Shown piece after piece: positions 8,716-17,480 of a stretch of 64,000 nt of DNA. Origin of the DNA: Ignavibacteria bacterium. Lineage in GTDB: Bacteria; Bacteroidota; Ignavibacteria; Kapaibacteriales; UBA4661. Within the stretch, counting starts at the first letter, position 1. Every line of letters starts with the position of its first letter. Both the position numbers and the translations under genes were made by a program. The notes beneath the pieces are model-generated. The model saw only the letters and a list, made by a program, of their open reading frames with translations. It was not told where the DNA came from and did not search any database. The DNA lies in contig JACVZY010000051.1 of assembly GCA_014654705.1 (NCBI GenBank), forward strand, positions 274,565-338,564, given 5' to 3'.

Positions 8716-10053
8716 CTATTCTTCAGGAGGAATGCACACCGTGTGCCAGTCCTGTTCACGAAGATATGTTTGCGCCAAAGCCAAAATATCGTGTTCGGTT
8801 ACTGATTCTATCGCCGATACTTTTTCTGCAACGCTCTCGAAACGTCCCAGATAAAGCTCGCTCTTGGCTAAGAGCGTCATTCGCCCGGATAAACTTTCCA
8901 ATCCCATGATTAAACTTGATTTTAACTGCTCTTTCGCACGGCGCAATTCCATTTTGCTAACAGGTTTTTCTAGGAGCAGGCGGAGTTCTTTCGTGACCAA
9001 ACCCGTGACTTTTTCGCGTTGCGCTGATTCAAAGCCTGCATAAACGCTGAAGATGACACTCTGCCGAATTTCACTGAGGGCAGAATAAATACTGTACGAT
9101 AGCCCATGTTTTTCACGTACAATCTGGTTCAAGCGAGAACTCATACCGTCTCCAAGGATAATGCTGAGTGCCGAAAGGGTGTAGTAATCGCGGTCGGACA
9201 TTTGCGGTATAAGTGCACCAAGCGAAAGGTGCATTTGCTGGGTTGGCATAGCTTTCTCAAGGCTGCCGCCGCTTGTACGCTTGGGAAGCGGTATAGAACG
9301 GAGAGGCTTCCGAGTTTTCGGGCTTTCGGCAAAGAGCGTTTCGACGCTTCGCACCAGAGCGTCGTGGTCAATGTTCCCTGAAGCGCCAATAATAATGCGG
9401 TCTGCGGTGTAGTGCCGTGCATGAAACGCGCCAATATCTTCTTTTGTAATAGAGCGCATTGTTTCTGCCGTGCCGCTTATCGGATGTGCGTAGGGATGCG
9501 CTTTTTTGCCTGAACCGAAGAGTAATTCGTCTAAATAATCATTCATCATTTCTTCCGGCTCGTCTTCTAGGGATTTGACCTCTTCCAGAATGATACTACG
9601 CTCCTTCTCCACATCGGCTTCACGGAAGACCGGATAGATGCACATATCGGCAAGAAGCTCCAAAGAGCGCTTCAAATGGGCATCAAGAGCACGTGCATAA
9701 TAACACGTATGGTCTTTCGTCGTAAAGGCATTGAGATAGCCGCCGACGGATTCCAGTTCATTGGCTATTTGCAACGAGGAGCGTTTGCGTTTCGGCGAGG
9801 ACGTTCCGCGAAAAACCAAATGCTCAATAAAATGCGTAATACCGTACTCGCCGGGGGCTTCATCGCAAGAGCCAACATCAATCCACGCACCAAGGGCAAA
9901 CGACTGCGCCGAGGGCAGTTGCTCGCTGACAACACGTATCCCGTTCGAGAGCGTAGTTTTATGAGGTGTGTCGGCGTGCTTGTCGTCGGTTACGCTTTCG
10001 TGAGGTTTTGAAGATGAAGTACGTTTTGATGCTGTGTTTGAACGATGTTTCAT
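8716..10053 (-). CDS. M16 family zinc metallopeptidase (processing-peptidase-like)
   Basis: The inverted zinc motif HFIEH (residues 74-78) is intact. The downstream region EERSIILEEVKSLEDEPEE, about 75-80 residues on, supplies the third ligand. The second, inactive-type M16 half follows, with FSVYAGFESAQREKV and KSSLIMGLESLSGRM. At 445 residues it matches the small M16B group (mitochondrial processing peptidase beta / YmxG type). There is no signal peptide, but the first 30 residues are basic and Ser-rich. ATG at 10053 is preferred; a TTG at 10074 is the alternative. It is divergent from queA with only 27 bp between the starts. Confidence 0.9.
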   Translation of the reverse strand: MKHRSNTASKRTSSSKPHESVTDDKHADTPHKTTLSNGIRVVSEQLPSAQSFALGAWIDVGSCDEAPGEYGITHFIEHLVFRGTSSPKRKRSSLQIANELESVGGYLNAFTTKDHTCYYARALDAHLKRSLELLADMCIYPVFREADVEKERSIILEEVKSLEDEPEEMMNDYLDELLFGSGKKAHPYAHPISGTAETMRSITKEDIGAFHARHYTADRIIIGASGNIDHDALVRSVETLFAESPKTRKPLRSIPLPKRTSGGSLEKAMPTQQMHLSLGALIPQMSDRDYYTLSALSIILGDGMSSRLNQIVREKHGLSYSIYSALSEIRQSVIFSVYAGFESAQREKVTGLVTKELRLLLEKPVSKMELRRAKEQLKSSLIMGLESLSGRMTLLAKSELYLGRFESVAEKVSAIESVTEHDILALAQTYLREQDWHTVCIPPEE

Positions 10054-10080
10054 GGATGTTTTTTTCAAGGACAATCAATA

Positions 10081-11415
10081 ATGCAAGACCGCCAACATAC
10101 AGAAAATTTACCGTTTATACCAACAATTCGCGTTCACGATTACCGATATTCATTGCCCGAAGAGCGTATTGCAGCCTATCCGCTTGCCGAGAGAGATGCA
10201 AGCAAATTGCTCATTGCCGATATGCGGGGCAATGCTTCGGATGCCGTGCAAATTCGTCATTATACCTTTCGCCACATTGCCGACGAAATCCCTTCCGATG
10301 CGCTTCTTGTGGCAAACGATAGTCGCGTGATAGCCGCGAGAATCCGAATGCAAAAGAAAGCTACGGGCGGAAGTGCGGAAGTGCTGTGTTTGCAACCGCT
10401 CTCACCCTCGCCTGAGCCTGCGCTGGCGCTTCAATCCACGGGGCATTGCCGTTGGCAGTGCATGGTGGGTGGGCGAAAAATTGTAGTCGGTGATACGCTT
10501 ATTGCCTCTACCGCTTATTCAACACTTACAGCAACGATTGTTAGCAAAGAGGGCGCAGAAGCTGTGGTCGAGTTTTCGTGGCAACCGAAAGAATTAAGTT
10601 TCGCGGCTGTGCTAGAACACTTCGGTCATATACCGCTTCCGCCCTATATCAAGCGCGATGATGATGCCGACGACAAGCAGCGTTACCAAACCGTCTATGC
10701 CGCTCACGACGGCTCCGTAGCAGCACCGACCGCAGGTTTGCACTTTACTGAGCGTGTGCTCGAAGACTTAGCGCAAAAAGGTATTCGCAGAGCGCACGTA
10801 ACCTTGCACGTCGGCGCTGGTACATTCAAGCCGATGAACGGCACGGAAGCCCGCGAACACACAATGCACGAGGAGCGTATTTTCGTCGGGAGCGACGTTA
10901 TTGCCCAACTTGCCGAACAACTTGAGCGCAATGAGCAGAGTCCAGGTGGGGAGGGTCGTCAGGAGCCGATTATAGCAGTCGGTACAACCTCCTTGCGGAC
11001 ACTGGAATCGCTCTATTGGTGGGGAGTGCGCTTGCTGACCTCTGATGGTGATGCGCAAGAGCGGGATACGTTGGACGTTCGTCAATGGGATGCTCTCCGA
11101 CTTCAGGATACATTCCGCGACAAACTCCCATCACCAGCTCTGGCAATGCGTACCATCCATGAATGGCTGCAAACAAGGCAAATGGATGTTCTGACAGGTG
11201 AGACGCAAATAATGATTACTCCGGGCTATTCATTTGCTGTTTGCGACGGTCTGATTACGAATTTTCACCAACCTGAAAGTACGCTCATGTTACTGGTAGC
11301 AGCGTTTCTGACGGCAAATAGCGAAACGCACTGGCGCACTGTCTATGACGCAGCGTTGGCGAATGATTATCGCTTTCTGAGTTACGGCGACTCCTCGCTT
11401 CTTTGGCGGGCTTAA
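10081..11415 (+). CDS. queA: tRNA preQ1(34) S-adenosylmethionine ribosyltransferase-isomerase QueA
   Basis: It transfers and isomerises the ribose of S-adenosylmethionine onto preQ1 in tRNA to give epoxyqueuosine. Family signatures are present: RIAAYPLAERDASKLL near the N-terminus, DALLVANDSRVIAARI, GHIPLPPYIKR, YAAHDGSVAAPTAGLHFT, VTLHVGAGTFKP and the end block LITNFHQPESTLMLLVAAF. At 444 residues it is longer than the roughly 350 of E. coli, with inserts near residues 110-130 and 275-320. The ATG at 10081 is preceded by CAAGGA nine bases upstream; an earlier in-frame ATG (10045) would overlap the divergent peptidase gene. Confidence 0.95.
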   Translation: MQDRQHTENLPFIPTIRVHDYRYSLPEERIAAYPLAERDASKLLIADMRGNASDAVQIRHYTFRHIADEIPSDALLVANDSRVIAARIRMQKKATGGSAEVLCLQPLSPSPEPALALQSTGHCRWQCMVGGRKIVVGDTLIASTAYSTLTATIVSKEGAEAVVEFSWQPKELSFAAVLEHFGHIPLPPYIKRDDDADDKQRYQTVYAAHDGSVAAPTAGLHFTERVLEDLAQKGIRRAHVTLHVGAGTFKPMNGTEAREHTMHEERIFVGSDVIAQLAEQLERNEQSPGGEGRQEPIIAVGTTSLRTLESLYWWGVRLLTSDGDAQERDTLDVRQWDALRLQDTFRDKLPSPALAMRTIHEWLQTRQMDVLTGETQIMITPGYSFAVCDGLITNFHQPESTLMLLVAAFLTANSETHWRTVYDAALANDYRFLSYGDSSLLWRA

Positions 11416-11465
11416 TCGCTTTCTTTCGGTGCGTGGCATGAAAAATGCCAAATTGTCAAATTTTA

Positions 11466-11496
11466 TTGTACTAGCTAAAAAATTTGTATAGTTTTG
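11466..11496 (+). promoter_or_regulatory. Promoter-like site for the acyl-CoA ligase
   Basis: TTG (11466-11468) and TAGTTTTG (11489-11496) are separated by 20 nt, matching the TTG / TAnnTTTG pattern of Bacteroidota. The site lies about 70 bp above the ATG of the ligase and after the stop of queA. Confidence 0.45.
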
Positions 11497-11565
11497 CGCC
11501 ATCCTTCCCGCTTCGTTGACAAGACAATATCCTTTTTTCTCACCCGTTTTTCAGGAGTTTGTGGT

Positions 11566-13131
11566 ATGATTTTCAAAAGCCCGTTTCCACCACTGGACTT
11601 GCCCGAAGTTCCGTTGCACGAATTTATCCTTGCTAAAGCGTCGCAATTTCCTGACAAACCAGCACTCATCGACGGTCCGTCGGGGCGAACTATCACCTAC
11701 AAACAGCTTGCGGGCGGCGTTCATATGGTCGCTTCCAATCTCGTGAAACGCGGCTTGAAAAAAGGCGAAGTCGTTGCAATTTACAGCCCCAATGTTCCTG
11801 AATATGCCATCATTTTTCACGGTGTTATCAAAGCCGGTGGCACAAACACGACCATCAACCCGCTTTACACGGTGGACGAACTGACGCACCAACTCAAGGA
11901 CGCAGGCGCGAAATTCCTTGTTACTGTTCCACTTTTCCTTACTCATGCCTTGGAAGCCGCCAAGCGTGCGGGCTTGCAGGAAGTGTTCGTGCTGGGCGAG
12001 GGCGAAGGCGCAACACCTGTTTCTGAATTGATGAAAGGCGACGGAGCATTGCCGGAAATTCAGTACGATGTCAAAAACGATGTTGTCGTGATGCCGTATT
12101 CAAGCGGCACGACGGGCTTGCCCAAAGGCGTAATGCTCACGCATCACAATCTGACGACAAACGTTCTGCAATTCATCCCGCTTGAGCAATTGAATGAAAC
12201 AAGCGTCATGCTTGCCGTGCTGCCCTTTTTTCATATCTACGCCATGACGGGTTTGCTCAATGGAGCGCTCGCCGCCGGCGGAACAGTAGTCTCCGTACCG
12301 CGTTTCGACCTTGAGCAAGTTTTGGGCATTATTCAGCAATACAAAGTAACGAACTTTTTCGTCGCTCCGCCCATCATGTTGGCATTTGCAAAGCACCCGA
12401 TTATTGACAAATACGACCTTTCCAGCCTGAAAATTATCACCTCCGGCGCAGCTGCAATGTCTGTGCCGATTGCCGAACTTTGTGCGCAGCGTATTGGTTG
12501 TGTGGTCAAGCAAGGCTACGGCATGACAGAAGCCTCGCCCGTAACAAACATGAATACGCCACTTCGGGAAATTAAAATTGCGTCGGTAGGTCCGCTTGTG
12601 CCGAATTTGGAAGGCAAAGTCGTTGACCTTATCACGGGCGAAGAACTCGGTCCGAATCAAAATGGCGAACTCTGCTTCCGAGGCGCAAACGTGATGAAGG
12701 GTTATCTGAACAACCCCGAAGCGACGGCAAACACGCTCAAAAACGGCTGGCTGCATACCGGCGACGTTGGTTATGTGGACGACGATGGCTATTTCTACGT
12801 AGTTGACCGCTTCAAAGAATTTATCAAGCACAAAGGCTATCAAGTGGCTCCGGCAGAACTTGAAGGCTTGCTTATCGGGCATCCCGCAATTGCTGATGCT
12901 GCGGTCATTCCTGTTCCCGACGACGAAGCGGGCGAAAACCCAAAAGCGTTCATCGTGAAAAAAGGTGAAATCAACGAGCAGGAAATTATGGATTATATCG
13001 CCGAAAAAGTCGCTCCATACAAGAAAATACGCGAAGTCGAATTTGTTCAAGAAATTCCAAAATCGGCTTCAGGCAAGATTTTACGCCGTGTTCTGATTGA
13101 ACGTGAGCGTGAGAAATTGCGCCAGAATTAA
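11566..13131 (+). CDS. AMP-forming acyl-CoA/aryl-CoA ligase (4CL/FadD-like)
   Basis: It activates a carboxylic acid to an acyl-adenylate and then to the CoA thioester. The ANL signatures are in order: YSSGTTGLPKGVMLTHHNL near residue 175, GYGMTEASPV near 320, LHTGDVGYVDDDGYFYVVDR near 400, KHKGYQVAPAELE and the terminal catalytic Lys block PKSASGKILRRVL. Overall it resembles 4-coumarate-CoA ligase and broad acyl-CoA ligases; the substrate cannot be read from sequence. The ATG at 11566 has AGGAG about nine bases upstream, preferred over a TTG at 11494. It stands alone with its own promoter and terminator. Confidence 0.9.
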   Translation: MIFKSPFPPLDLPEVPLHEFILAKASQFPDKPALIDGPSGRTITYKQLAGGVHMVASNLVKRGLKKGEVVAIYSPNVPEYAIIFHGVIKAGGTNTTINPLYTVDELTHQLKDAGAKFLVTVPLFLTHALEAAKRAGLQEVFVLGEGEGATPVSELMKGDGALPEIQYDVKNDVVVMPYSSGTTGLPKGVMLTHHNLTTNVLQFIPLEQLNETSVMLAVLPFFHIYAMTGLLNGALAAGGTVVSVPRFDLEQVLGIIQQYKVTNFFVAPPIMLAFAKHPIIDKYDLSSLKIITSGAAAMSVPIAELCAQRIGCVVKQGYGMTEASPVTNMNTPLREIKIASVGPLVPNLEGKVVDLITGEELGPNQNGELCFRGANVMKGYLNNPEATANTLKNGWLHTGDVGYVDDDGYFYVVDRFKEFIKHKGYQVAPAELEGLLIGHPAIADAAVIPVPDDEAGENPKAFIVKKGEINEQEIMDYIAEKVAPYKKIREVEFVQEIPKSASGKILRRVLIEREREKLRQN

Positions 13132-13164
13132 TGTCATTGTCGAACCCTTTTGCTACTTACTAAT

Positions 13165-13196
13165 CCCCTCGTTTGTCCCAAGCGATAAACGAGGGG
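13165..13196 (+). terminator. Hairpin terminator after the acyl-CoA ligase
   Basis: CCCCTCGTTT (13165-13174) pairs perfectly with AAACGAGGGG (13187-13196), followed by a weak T-rich stretch. It lies 33 bp past the stop of the ligase gene. Confidence 0.65.
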
Positions 13197-13257
13197 TTGT
13201 GTGTTTCAAGCGTAAAGCTGTTTTCAATGGCTCCCTTTGTTTATTCTCTCTGAATTC

Positions 13258-14214
13258 ATGCGCTCTCTGAAGATTTCTGTTATTGTACCGCTTTTGAACG
13301 AGGAAGAATCCTTGCGTGAACTTGCTTCTCGCTTGGAAACTGTCCTTAGCGCCCTTGCTCACGATGCCTACGAAGTTCTGTTCATAGACGATGGCTCCAC
13401 GGACGCTTCCTATCAGGTCTTGAAGGAACTTCATGCTGCAAACCCGCGCTTCCAAGCCATTCGTTTTCGCAGAAATTATGGGAAGTCTGCTGCGCTGGCG
13501 GTCGGTTTTGCGCGGGCAGAAGGTGAAATTGTTATCACGATGGATGCAGACTTGCAGGACGATCCAAACGAACTTCCGGCGCTTTGCGCCAAATTGGACG
13601 AAGGTTTTGATTTGGTAAGTGGTTGGAAGAAAAAACGCTACGACCCGTGGCACAAAACAATGCCCTCCAAACTGTTCAATGCCGTAACTTCTAAAATGAG
13701 CGGTGTTACGCTCCACGACTTTAATTGTGGCTTGAAAGCGTATCGGAGCGAGGTCGTGAAATCCCTCCAGATTTATGGCGATATGCACCGCTACATCCCT
13801 GCACTGGCGCATTGGGAAGGTTTCAAGGTAACGGAAATTGCCGTGCAACATCACCCGCGCAAATTCGGAGTATCGAAGTTCGGTGCAAAGCGCTTTGTTA
13901 CAGGTTTTCTCGACCTTCTCACTGTCGTTTTTACTACCAAATACATCAAGCGCCCCTTGCATCTTTTTGGTGCGATTGGCGCAATCATGCTGGTCATCGG
14001 CTTGGGCATAGAGACAACGCTCACGGTGGAGTGGTTCATGGGGCTGACGTATTTTTCTAATCGCCCACTGGTACTCTTTGGCATTTTGCTTATTATTGTC
14101 GGCGTACAGCTTATTTCAATGGGCTTGCTCGGCGAAATGCTTGTTAAAAATTCTTCCACAGGAACAGGGCAATATCTCATACGGGAGCAGATTGTACGCG
14201 GGGAAGACGTGTAG
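13258..14214 (+). CDS. Family 2 glycosyltransferase with two C-terminal membrane segments (DPM1/GtrB-like)
   Basis: The N-terminal GT-A domain shows SVIVPLLNEEESL, FIDDGSTD near residue 45, the metal-binding DAD in VITMDADLQDDP near 95 and the YGKSAAL block. Two long hydrophobic segments after residue 230 anchor it in the inner membrane. This is the architecture of polyprenyl-phosphate sugar synthases such as GtrB/ArnC and dolichyl-phosphate-mannose-like enzymes. They load a sugar onto a lipid carrier for use on the periplasmic side. The ATG at 13258 is chosen over an in-frame TTG at 13237. It heads a run of plus-strand genes to 17464. Confidence 0.9.
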   Translation: MRSLKISVIVPLLNEEESLRELASRLETVLSALAHDAYEVLFIDDGSTDASYQVLKELHAANPRFQAIRFRRNYGKSAALAVGFARAEGEIVITMDADLQDDPNELPALCAKLDEGFDLVSGWKKKRYDPWHKTMPSKLFNAVTSKMSGVTLHDFNCGLKAYRSEVVKSLQIYGDMHRYIPALAHWEGFKVTEIAVQHHPRKFGVSKFGAKRFVTGFLDLLTVVFTTKYIKRPLHLFGAIGAIMLVIGLGIETTLTVEWFMGLTYFSNRPLVLFGILLIIVGVQLISMGLLGEMLVKNSSTGTGQYLIREQIVRGEDV

Positions 14215-14244
14215 TTCGTTTTTTAGTCACCACCAGAGACCTTC

Positions 14245-15141
14245 ATGGAATCAAAACCATCACCTGCATTACCGTTTATTCTGCTTGCTGTTCTTTCGCT
14301 TATCTGGGGAAGTTCTTTTATCCTGATGAAGCGCGGGCTTATCGTTTTTACGCCTATGCAAGTAGCCGCGCTGCGTGTGGCTATTTCAGGCGTATTGCTT
14401 GCGCCATTTGCCGTGCGTGCGCTGCTCTCGCTTGAGAATAAGCGTCTTATCCCGTACTTTTTGCTCTGTGGGGCGCTTGGTAATGCTATTCCGGCAATAC
14501 TTTTCACAACAGCGCAGAAATATATCAACAGTTCTACTGGGGCGCTGCTTAATTCCTTAACGCCAATTTCAACGCTGCTTTTGGGGGTATTCATTTTCAA
14601 AATGCACACCAATAGGGCGCAAACAATCGGTGTTTTTATTGGTTTTCTTGGTGCGGTAGCCCTTGTGCTTGCGGCACGGGGTGAAATTGCTCCCGGCGAA
14701 ACCTCGTGGTATGCGCTTTTGCCTGTGGTGGCAACGATATGCTACGGAATGAATGCCAATCTCATCGGTCGTTATTTGAAAGGCGTTCCGTCGCTGACCA
14801 TCAACAGCTTTGCGCTCTTTGGTATGACGCTGTTTTTTTTGCCATACTTGATTTTGAGCGGCTTTTTTACGGATGCATTGCCGATAGCGCAGATGCAGCC
14901 AATGTTTGGTATAGCGCTGATGAGCATCATTACGCTTTCGGTGCTGGGAACGGCTCTTAGTAATGCGCTTTATACGCGGCTTATCCAGATTTCCAGCCCT
15001 GTTTTTAGCTCTTCGGTTACGTACCTCATTCCTGTTGTGGCTATGGCGTGGGGCTTGCTGGATGGTGAACATCTTTCGGTGCTTCATTTTGTCGGCATTT
15101 TAATTATTCTTGCCGGAATTTATCTTGTCAACAAACGTTGA
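14245..15141 (+). CDS. EamA/DMT-family transporter
   Basis: A 298-residue inner-membrane protein with ten predicted hydrophobic segments in two EamA repeats. The repeat signatures include LIWGSSFILMKRGL and LRVAISGVLLAPFA in the first half. The second half has ALSNALYTRLIQI and PVVAMAWGLLDGE. DMT transporters of this size export amino acids, nucleobases or other metabolites; the substrate is not readable. The start is 30 bp after the glycosyltransferase stop and 30 bp separate it from the next gene, so the three are probably cotranscribed. Confidence 0.9.
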   Translation: MESKPSPALPFILLAVLSLIWGSSFILMKRGLIVFTPMQVAALRVAISGVLLAPFAVRALLSLENKRLIPYFLLCGALGNAIPAILFTTAQKYINSSTGALLNSLTPISTLLLGVFIFKMHTNRAQTIGVFIGFLGAVALVLAARGEIAPGETSWYALLPVVATICYGMNANLIGRYLKGVPSLTINSFALFGMTLFFLPYLILSGFFTDALPIAQMQPMFGIALMSIITLSVLGTALSNALYTRLIQISSPVFSSSVTYLIPVVAMAWGLLDGEHLSVLHFVGILIILAGIYLVNKR

Positions 15142-15171
15142 CGTACCAATAACAAACGATAAGACGCTTGT

Positions 15172-15972
15172 ATGCTTACACTTCTTTTTATCGGCGATGT
15201 CGTCGGGCAGACCAGTCTGACTGCACTCTTGAAAGCGCTTCCGACGCTCAGTGCCCAATATCTGCCACACGGAATTATTGTCAACGGTGAAAATATTGTT
15301 GATGGCAAGGGTCTGAGCGAGCGCGAGGCAACAATGCTTTTCCAAGCGGGCGTTCACGTCATCACGACAGGCAACCACGTGTGGGAAAATTGGAAATCCC
15401 GACCGCTTCTTGTGAACGAGCCGCGTGTGCTGCGCCCACATAATTATCCGGCAGAAAACCCCGGAAGCGGAATTGTTGTAGCCACCATAGCAAACGGCTT
15501 TCGTGTGGGTGTGATTCAAGTGCAAGGGCGGACGTATATGCAGACCATAGACTGCCCATTCAAAGCACTGGACGCAGCCATTGAAGCCGTCGCGGCAGAA
15601 ACAAATGTTATCCTCGTGGATTTTCATGCCGAAGCAACGGGCGAAAAAATGGCACTTGGTTACTACGCCGACGGTCGCGTCAGTGCTGTCCTGGGGACGC
15701 ATACCCACATCCAAACTGCTGATGCACAGATACTGCCGGGCGGTACTGCCTACATTACTGATGTCGGCATGACCGGTCCTTCGGTATCGGTGCTGGGCAT
15801 GAAAATTGACGTGGCACTCAATCGTTTTCTCCTTCAAACAGCGCATAAATACGAGATTGGTGAAGGCGTAACGCGCATATCGGGCGTTGTGCTGGAGGTG
15901 GACGAGACCACAGGACGGGCGCACAGTATTAAGCCTTTTTCACTTCCCGAATTCTCTTCGACGGCTCTCTAA
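15172..15972 (+). CDS. YmdB-type metallophosphoesterase (TIGR00282 family)
   Basis: 266 residues. The calcineurin-like core of this family is readable: FIGDVVG near residue 6, IVNGENIVDGKGLS near 42, TTGNHVWE near 65, VDFHAEAT near 145 and LGTHTHIQTAD near 175. Bacillus YmdB is a phosphodiesterase active on 2',3'-cAMP that affects RNA turnover and biofilm choice. Whether the role is the same here is not known. The enzyme is cytoplasmic, with no signal peptide. Confidence 0.9.
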   Translation: MLTLLFIGDVVGQTSLTALLKALPTLSAQYLPHGIIVNGENIVDGKGLSEREATMLFQAGVHVITTGNHVWENWKSRPLLVNEPRVLRPHNYPAENPGSGIVVATIANGFRVGVIQVQGRTYMQTIDCPFKALDAAIEAVAAETNVILVDFHAEATGEKMALGYYADGRVSAVLGTHTHIQTADAQILPGGTAYITDVGMTGPSVSVLGMKIDVALNRFLLQTAHKYEIGEGVTRISGVVLEVDETTGRAHSIKPFSLPEFSSTAL

Positions 15973-16166
15973 TCATTGATTCTGTCGTGTTTTGAACACA
16001 GACAGCGCGGATTGGGCGGTTATTCACAGATGTGGGAGAAAAGACAAAAAGCGGATATATTGCTATCATTCCCTTCTAACAAAGCTAAATCCTTCTTCTT
16101 CCGCGTTCCGTAACAAAATGAGGATCTGCGCGGTAACATTTTTTCTTGGTTATTTTTTACAACTTT

Positions 16167-16838
16167 ATGCCTCTTGGTGTACAATTACTCTGTATGGCGC
16201 TGGGCTACCTTATCGGTTCTTTCCCGACTGCGCACCTTTTTGCGCGGGCAATAGGGCGTACCAGCCTTGAAACGAGCGATATTGACGCAACGCCACAAAA
16301 TGCTACTATCCAATATCTTTGGGAACGGCAAAAACTCCTTCGGACGCAGTTACTTGTTGCGCTAGTTGATGCTGCCAAAGGTTTTCTTGCGGTCAAGGTA
16401 GGCGCGATTCTTGGTGTAAGCCTCGGCGGTGCTGATACGTTTATTGCTCCTGCACTCACGGGGTTTTTCGCTGTTCTGGGGCATAATTACAACATGGTCT
16501 TTCGTACTGTGCAGCACTATGGGCGCGGTTTGTCGCTTGTGGCGGGCGTGATGCTGGCGATAAATATTGTTCCAGTTGTTATTTTTGTGCTGTGCTGGCT
16601 GACAGGATATTTTGTGATTCGTCGTAATCTTTATGTTGGCGTAATGACAGGCGCACTTGCAACACCAGTGCTGATGTACACCGCGCCGGAGCAGCTCGCA
16701 CGGTCGTTTATGCAGGTTCGCTGCGATGCAATTGCACCGTTTACGTTTTTTGTCTTTATTCTCGCACTGCAAGTATTTGTGCGGCATTTGGAGCCGATTC
16801 GCACGATGTTTGATGTAGATGAAAAAACGCCGGACTAA
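16167..16838 (+). CDS. PlsY-like membrane protein, motif-degenerate glycerol-3-phosphate acyltransferase relative
   Basis: 223 residues with several membrane segments. The first helix LGYLIGSFPTAHLFAR, the DAAKGFLAV segment and GHNYNMVFR align in order with PlsY, which acylates glycerol-3-phosphate from acyl-phosphate. The catalytic motifs are altered, however. The Gly-rich GSGNIGATN block is replaced by a sequence containing DATPQNATIQYL, and GGKG is YGRG. So this is probably a paralogue with changed or lost activity rather than the housekeeping plsY. The ATG at 16167 is preferred over TTG at 16146. No gene is seen in the 194 bp before it. Confidence 0.65.
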   Translation: MPLGVQLLCMALGYLIGSFPTAHLFARAIGRTSLETSDIDATPQNATIQYLWERQKLLRTQLLVALVDAAKGFLAVKVGAILGVSLGGADTFIAPALTGFFAVLGHNYNMVFRTVQHYGRGLSLVAGVMLAINIVPVVIFVLCWLTGYFVIRRNLYVGVMTGALATPVLMYTAPEQLARSFMQVRCDAIAPFTFFVFILALQVFVRHLEPIRTMFDVDEKTPD

Positions 16839-16873
16839 AAATACCCGACTATGATACTGTTTCCTACAAAACA

Positions 16874-17464
16874 ATGAACATTTCCCTCCGCAAGACATTC
16901 TTTTTCGACCGCGACGGCATTGTCAATCAGCGCATTATGGGCGGTTATGTAACGAGCGTTGAAGATTTCGTCTTTCTGCCGGACATTTTTCCGTTGTTTC
17001 GGATGGTGAAAGATGCGGGTTTTCTCGCAATTTTGGTGACAAATCAGCAAGGAATCGGCAAAGGTTTGATGACTGAAGACGACCTTGCGGAGATTCATGC
17101 CCAGATGCAGGCACGTTTCAAAGACGAGACGGGAAGAGCTTTTGATGACATTTATTTTGCCGGAGAGCGCGATTTATCTTCCAGAAGCGGCTGCTGTGGC
17201 GATATTATGGCGGGAAGCCGCCGCAAGCCAAGTCCTGCAATGCTTTGGGAGGCGCATGAACGCTGGGGAATAGATTTTGCAGCGTCGTGGATGCTGGGAG
17301 ACAGTCGCTCCGATGCAGAGGCGGGGCGCGCCGCCGGAGCGCGAACGATTCTCGTTGGTGATTTTCAGCAGGAAGAAGCAGATATTGTTGTTCCGTCGCT
17401 CCATGCGCTGCTTCCGCAAATTACTGAATTACTTGCTTCTGGGGCTACTTTTGCTCGAGGGTAA
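16874..17464 (+). CDS. HAD-IIIA phosphatase, GmhB/HisB-N-like
   Basis: 196 residues. The HAD motifs are complete: FFDRDGIVN (nucleophile DxD near residue 12), VTNQQGIGKG, RKPSPAM (motif III Lys) and MLGDSRSDAEAGRAAG. The family dephosphorylates heptose bisphosphate at C7 for LPS heptose or does the histidinol-phosphate step. The usual Cys/His zinc loop (CxH..CxC) is not present; only SGCCGD remains. Loop-less relatives can act on other sugar phosphates, so the heptose assignment is tentative. It ends 16 bp from the stop of the convergent uvrC. Confidence 0.75.
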   Translation: MNISLRKTFFFDRDGIVNQRIMGGYVTSVEDFVFLPDIFPLFRMVKDAGFLAILVTNQQGIGKGLMTEDDLAEIHAQMQARFKDETGRAFDDIYFAGERDLSSRSGCCGDIMAGSRRKPSPAMLWEAHERWGIDFAASWMLGDSRSDAEAGRAAGARTILVGDFQQEEADIVVPSLHALLPQITELLASGATFARG

Positions 17465-17480
17465 CTAGTCTGTTGGGGGC

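Noticed and set aside
12100..13050. Open frame of 316 codons opposite the acyl-CoA ligase
   Set aside because: Antisense shadow of a gene with all ANL motifs; no signal, domain or start context of its own.
13153..13962. Open frame of 269 codons opposite the GT2 gene
   Set aside because: Antisense to a clear glycosyltransferase and runs through its upstream terminator.
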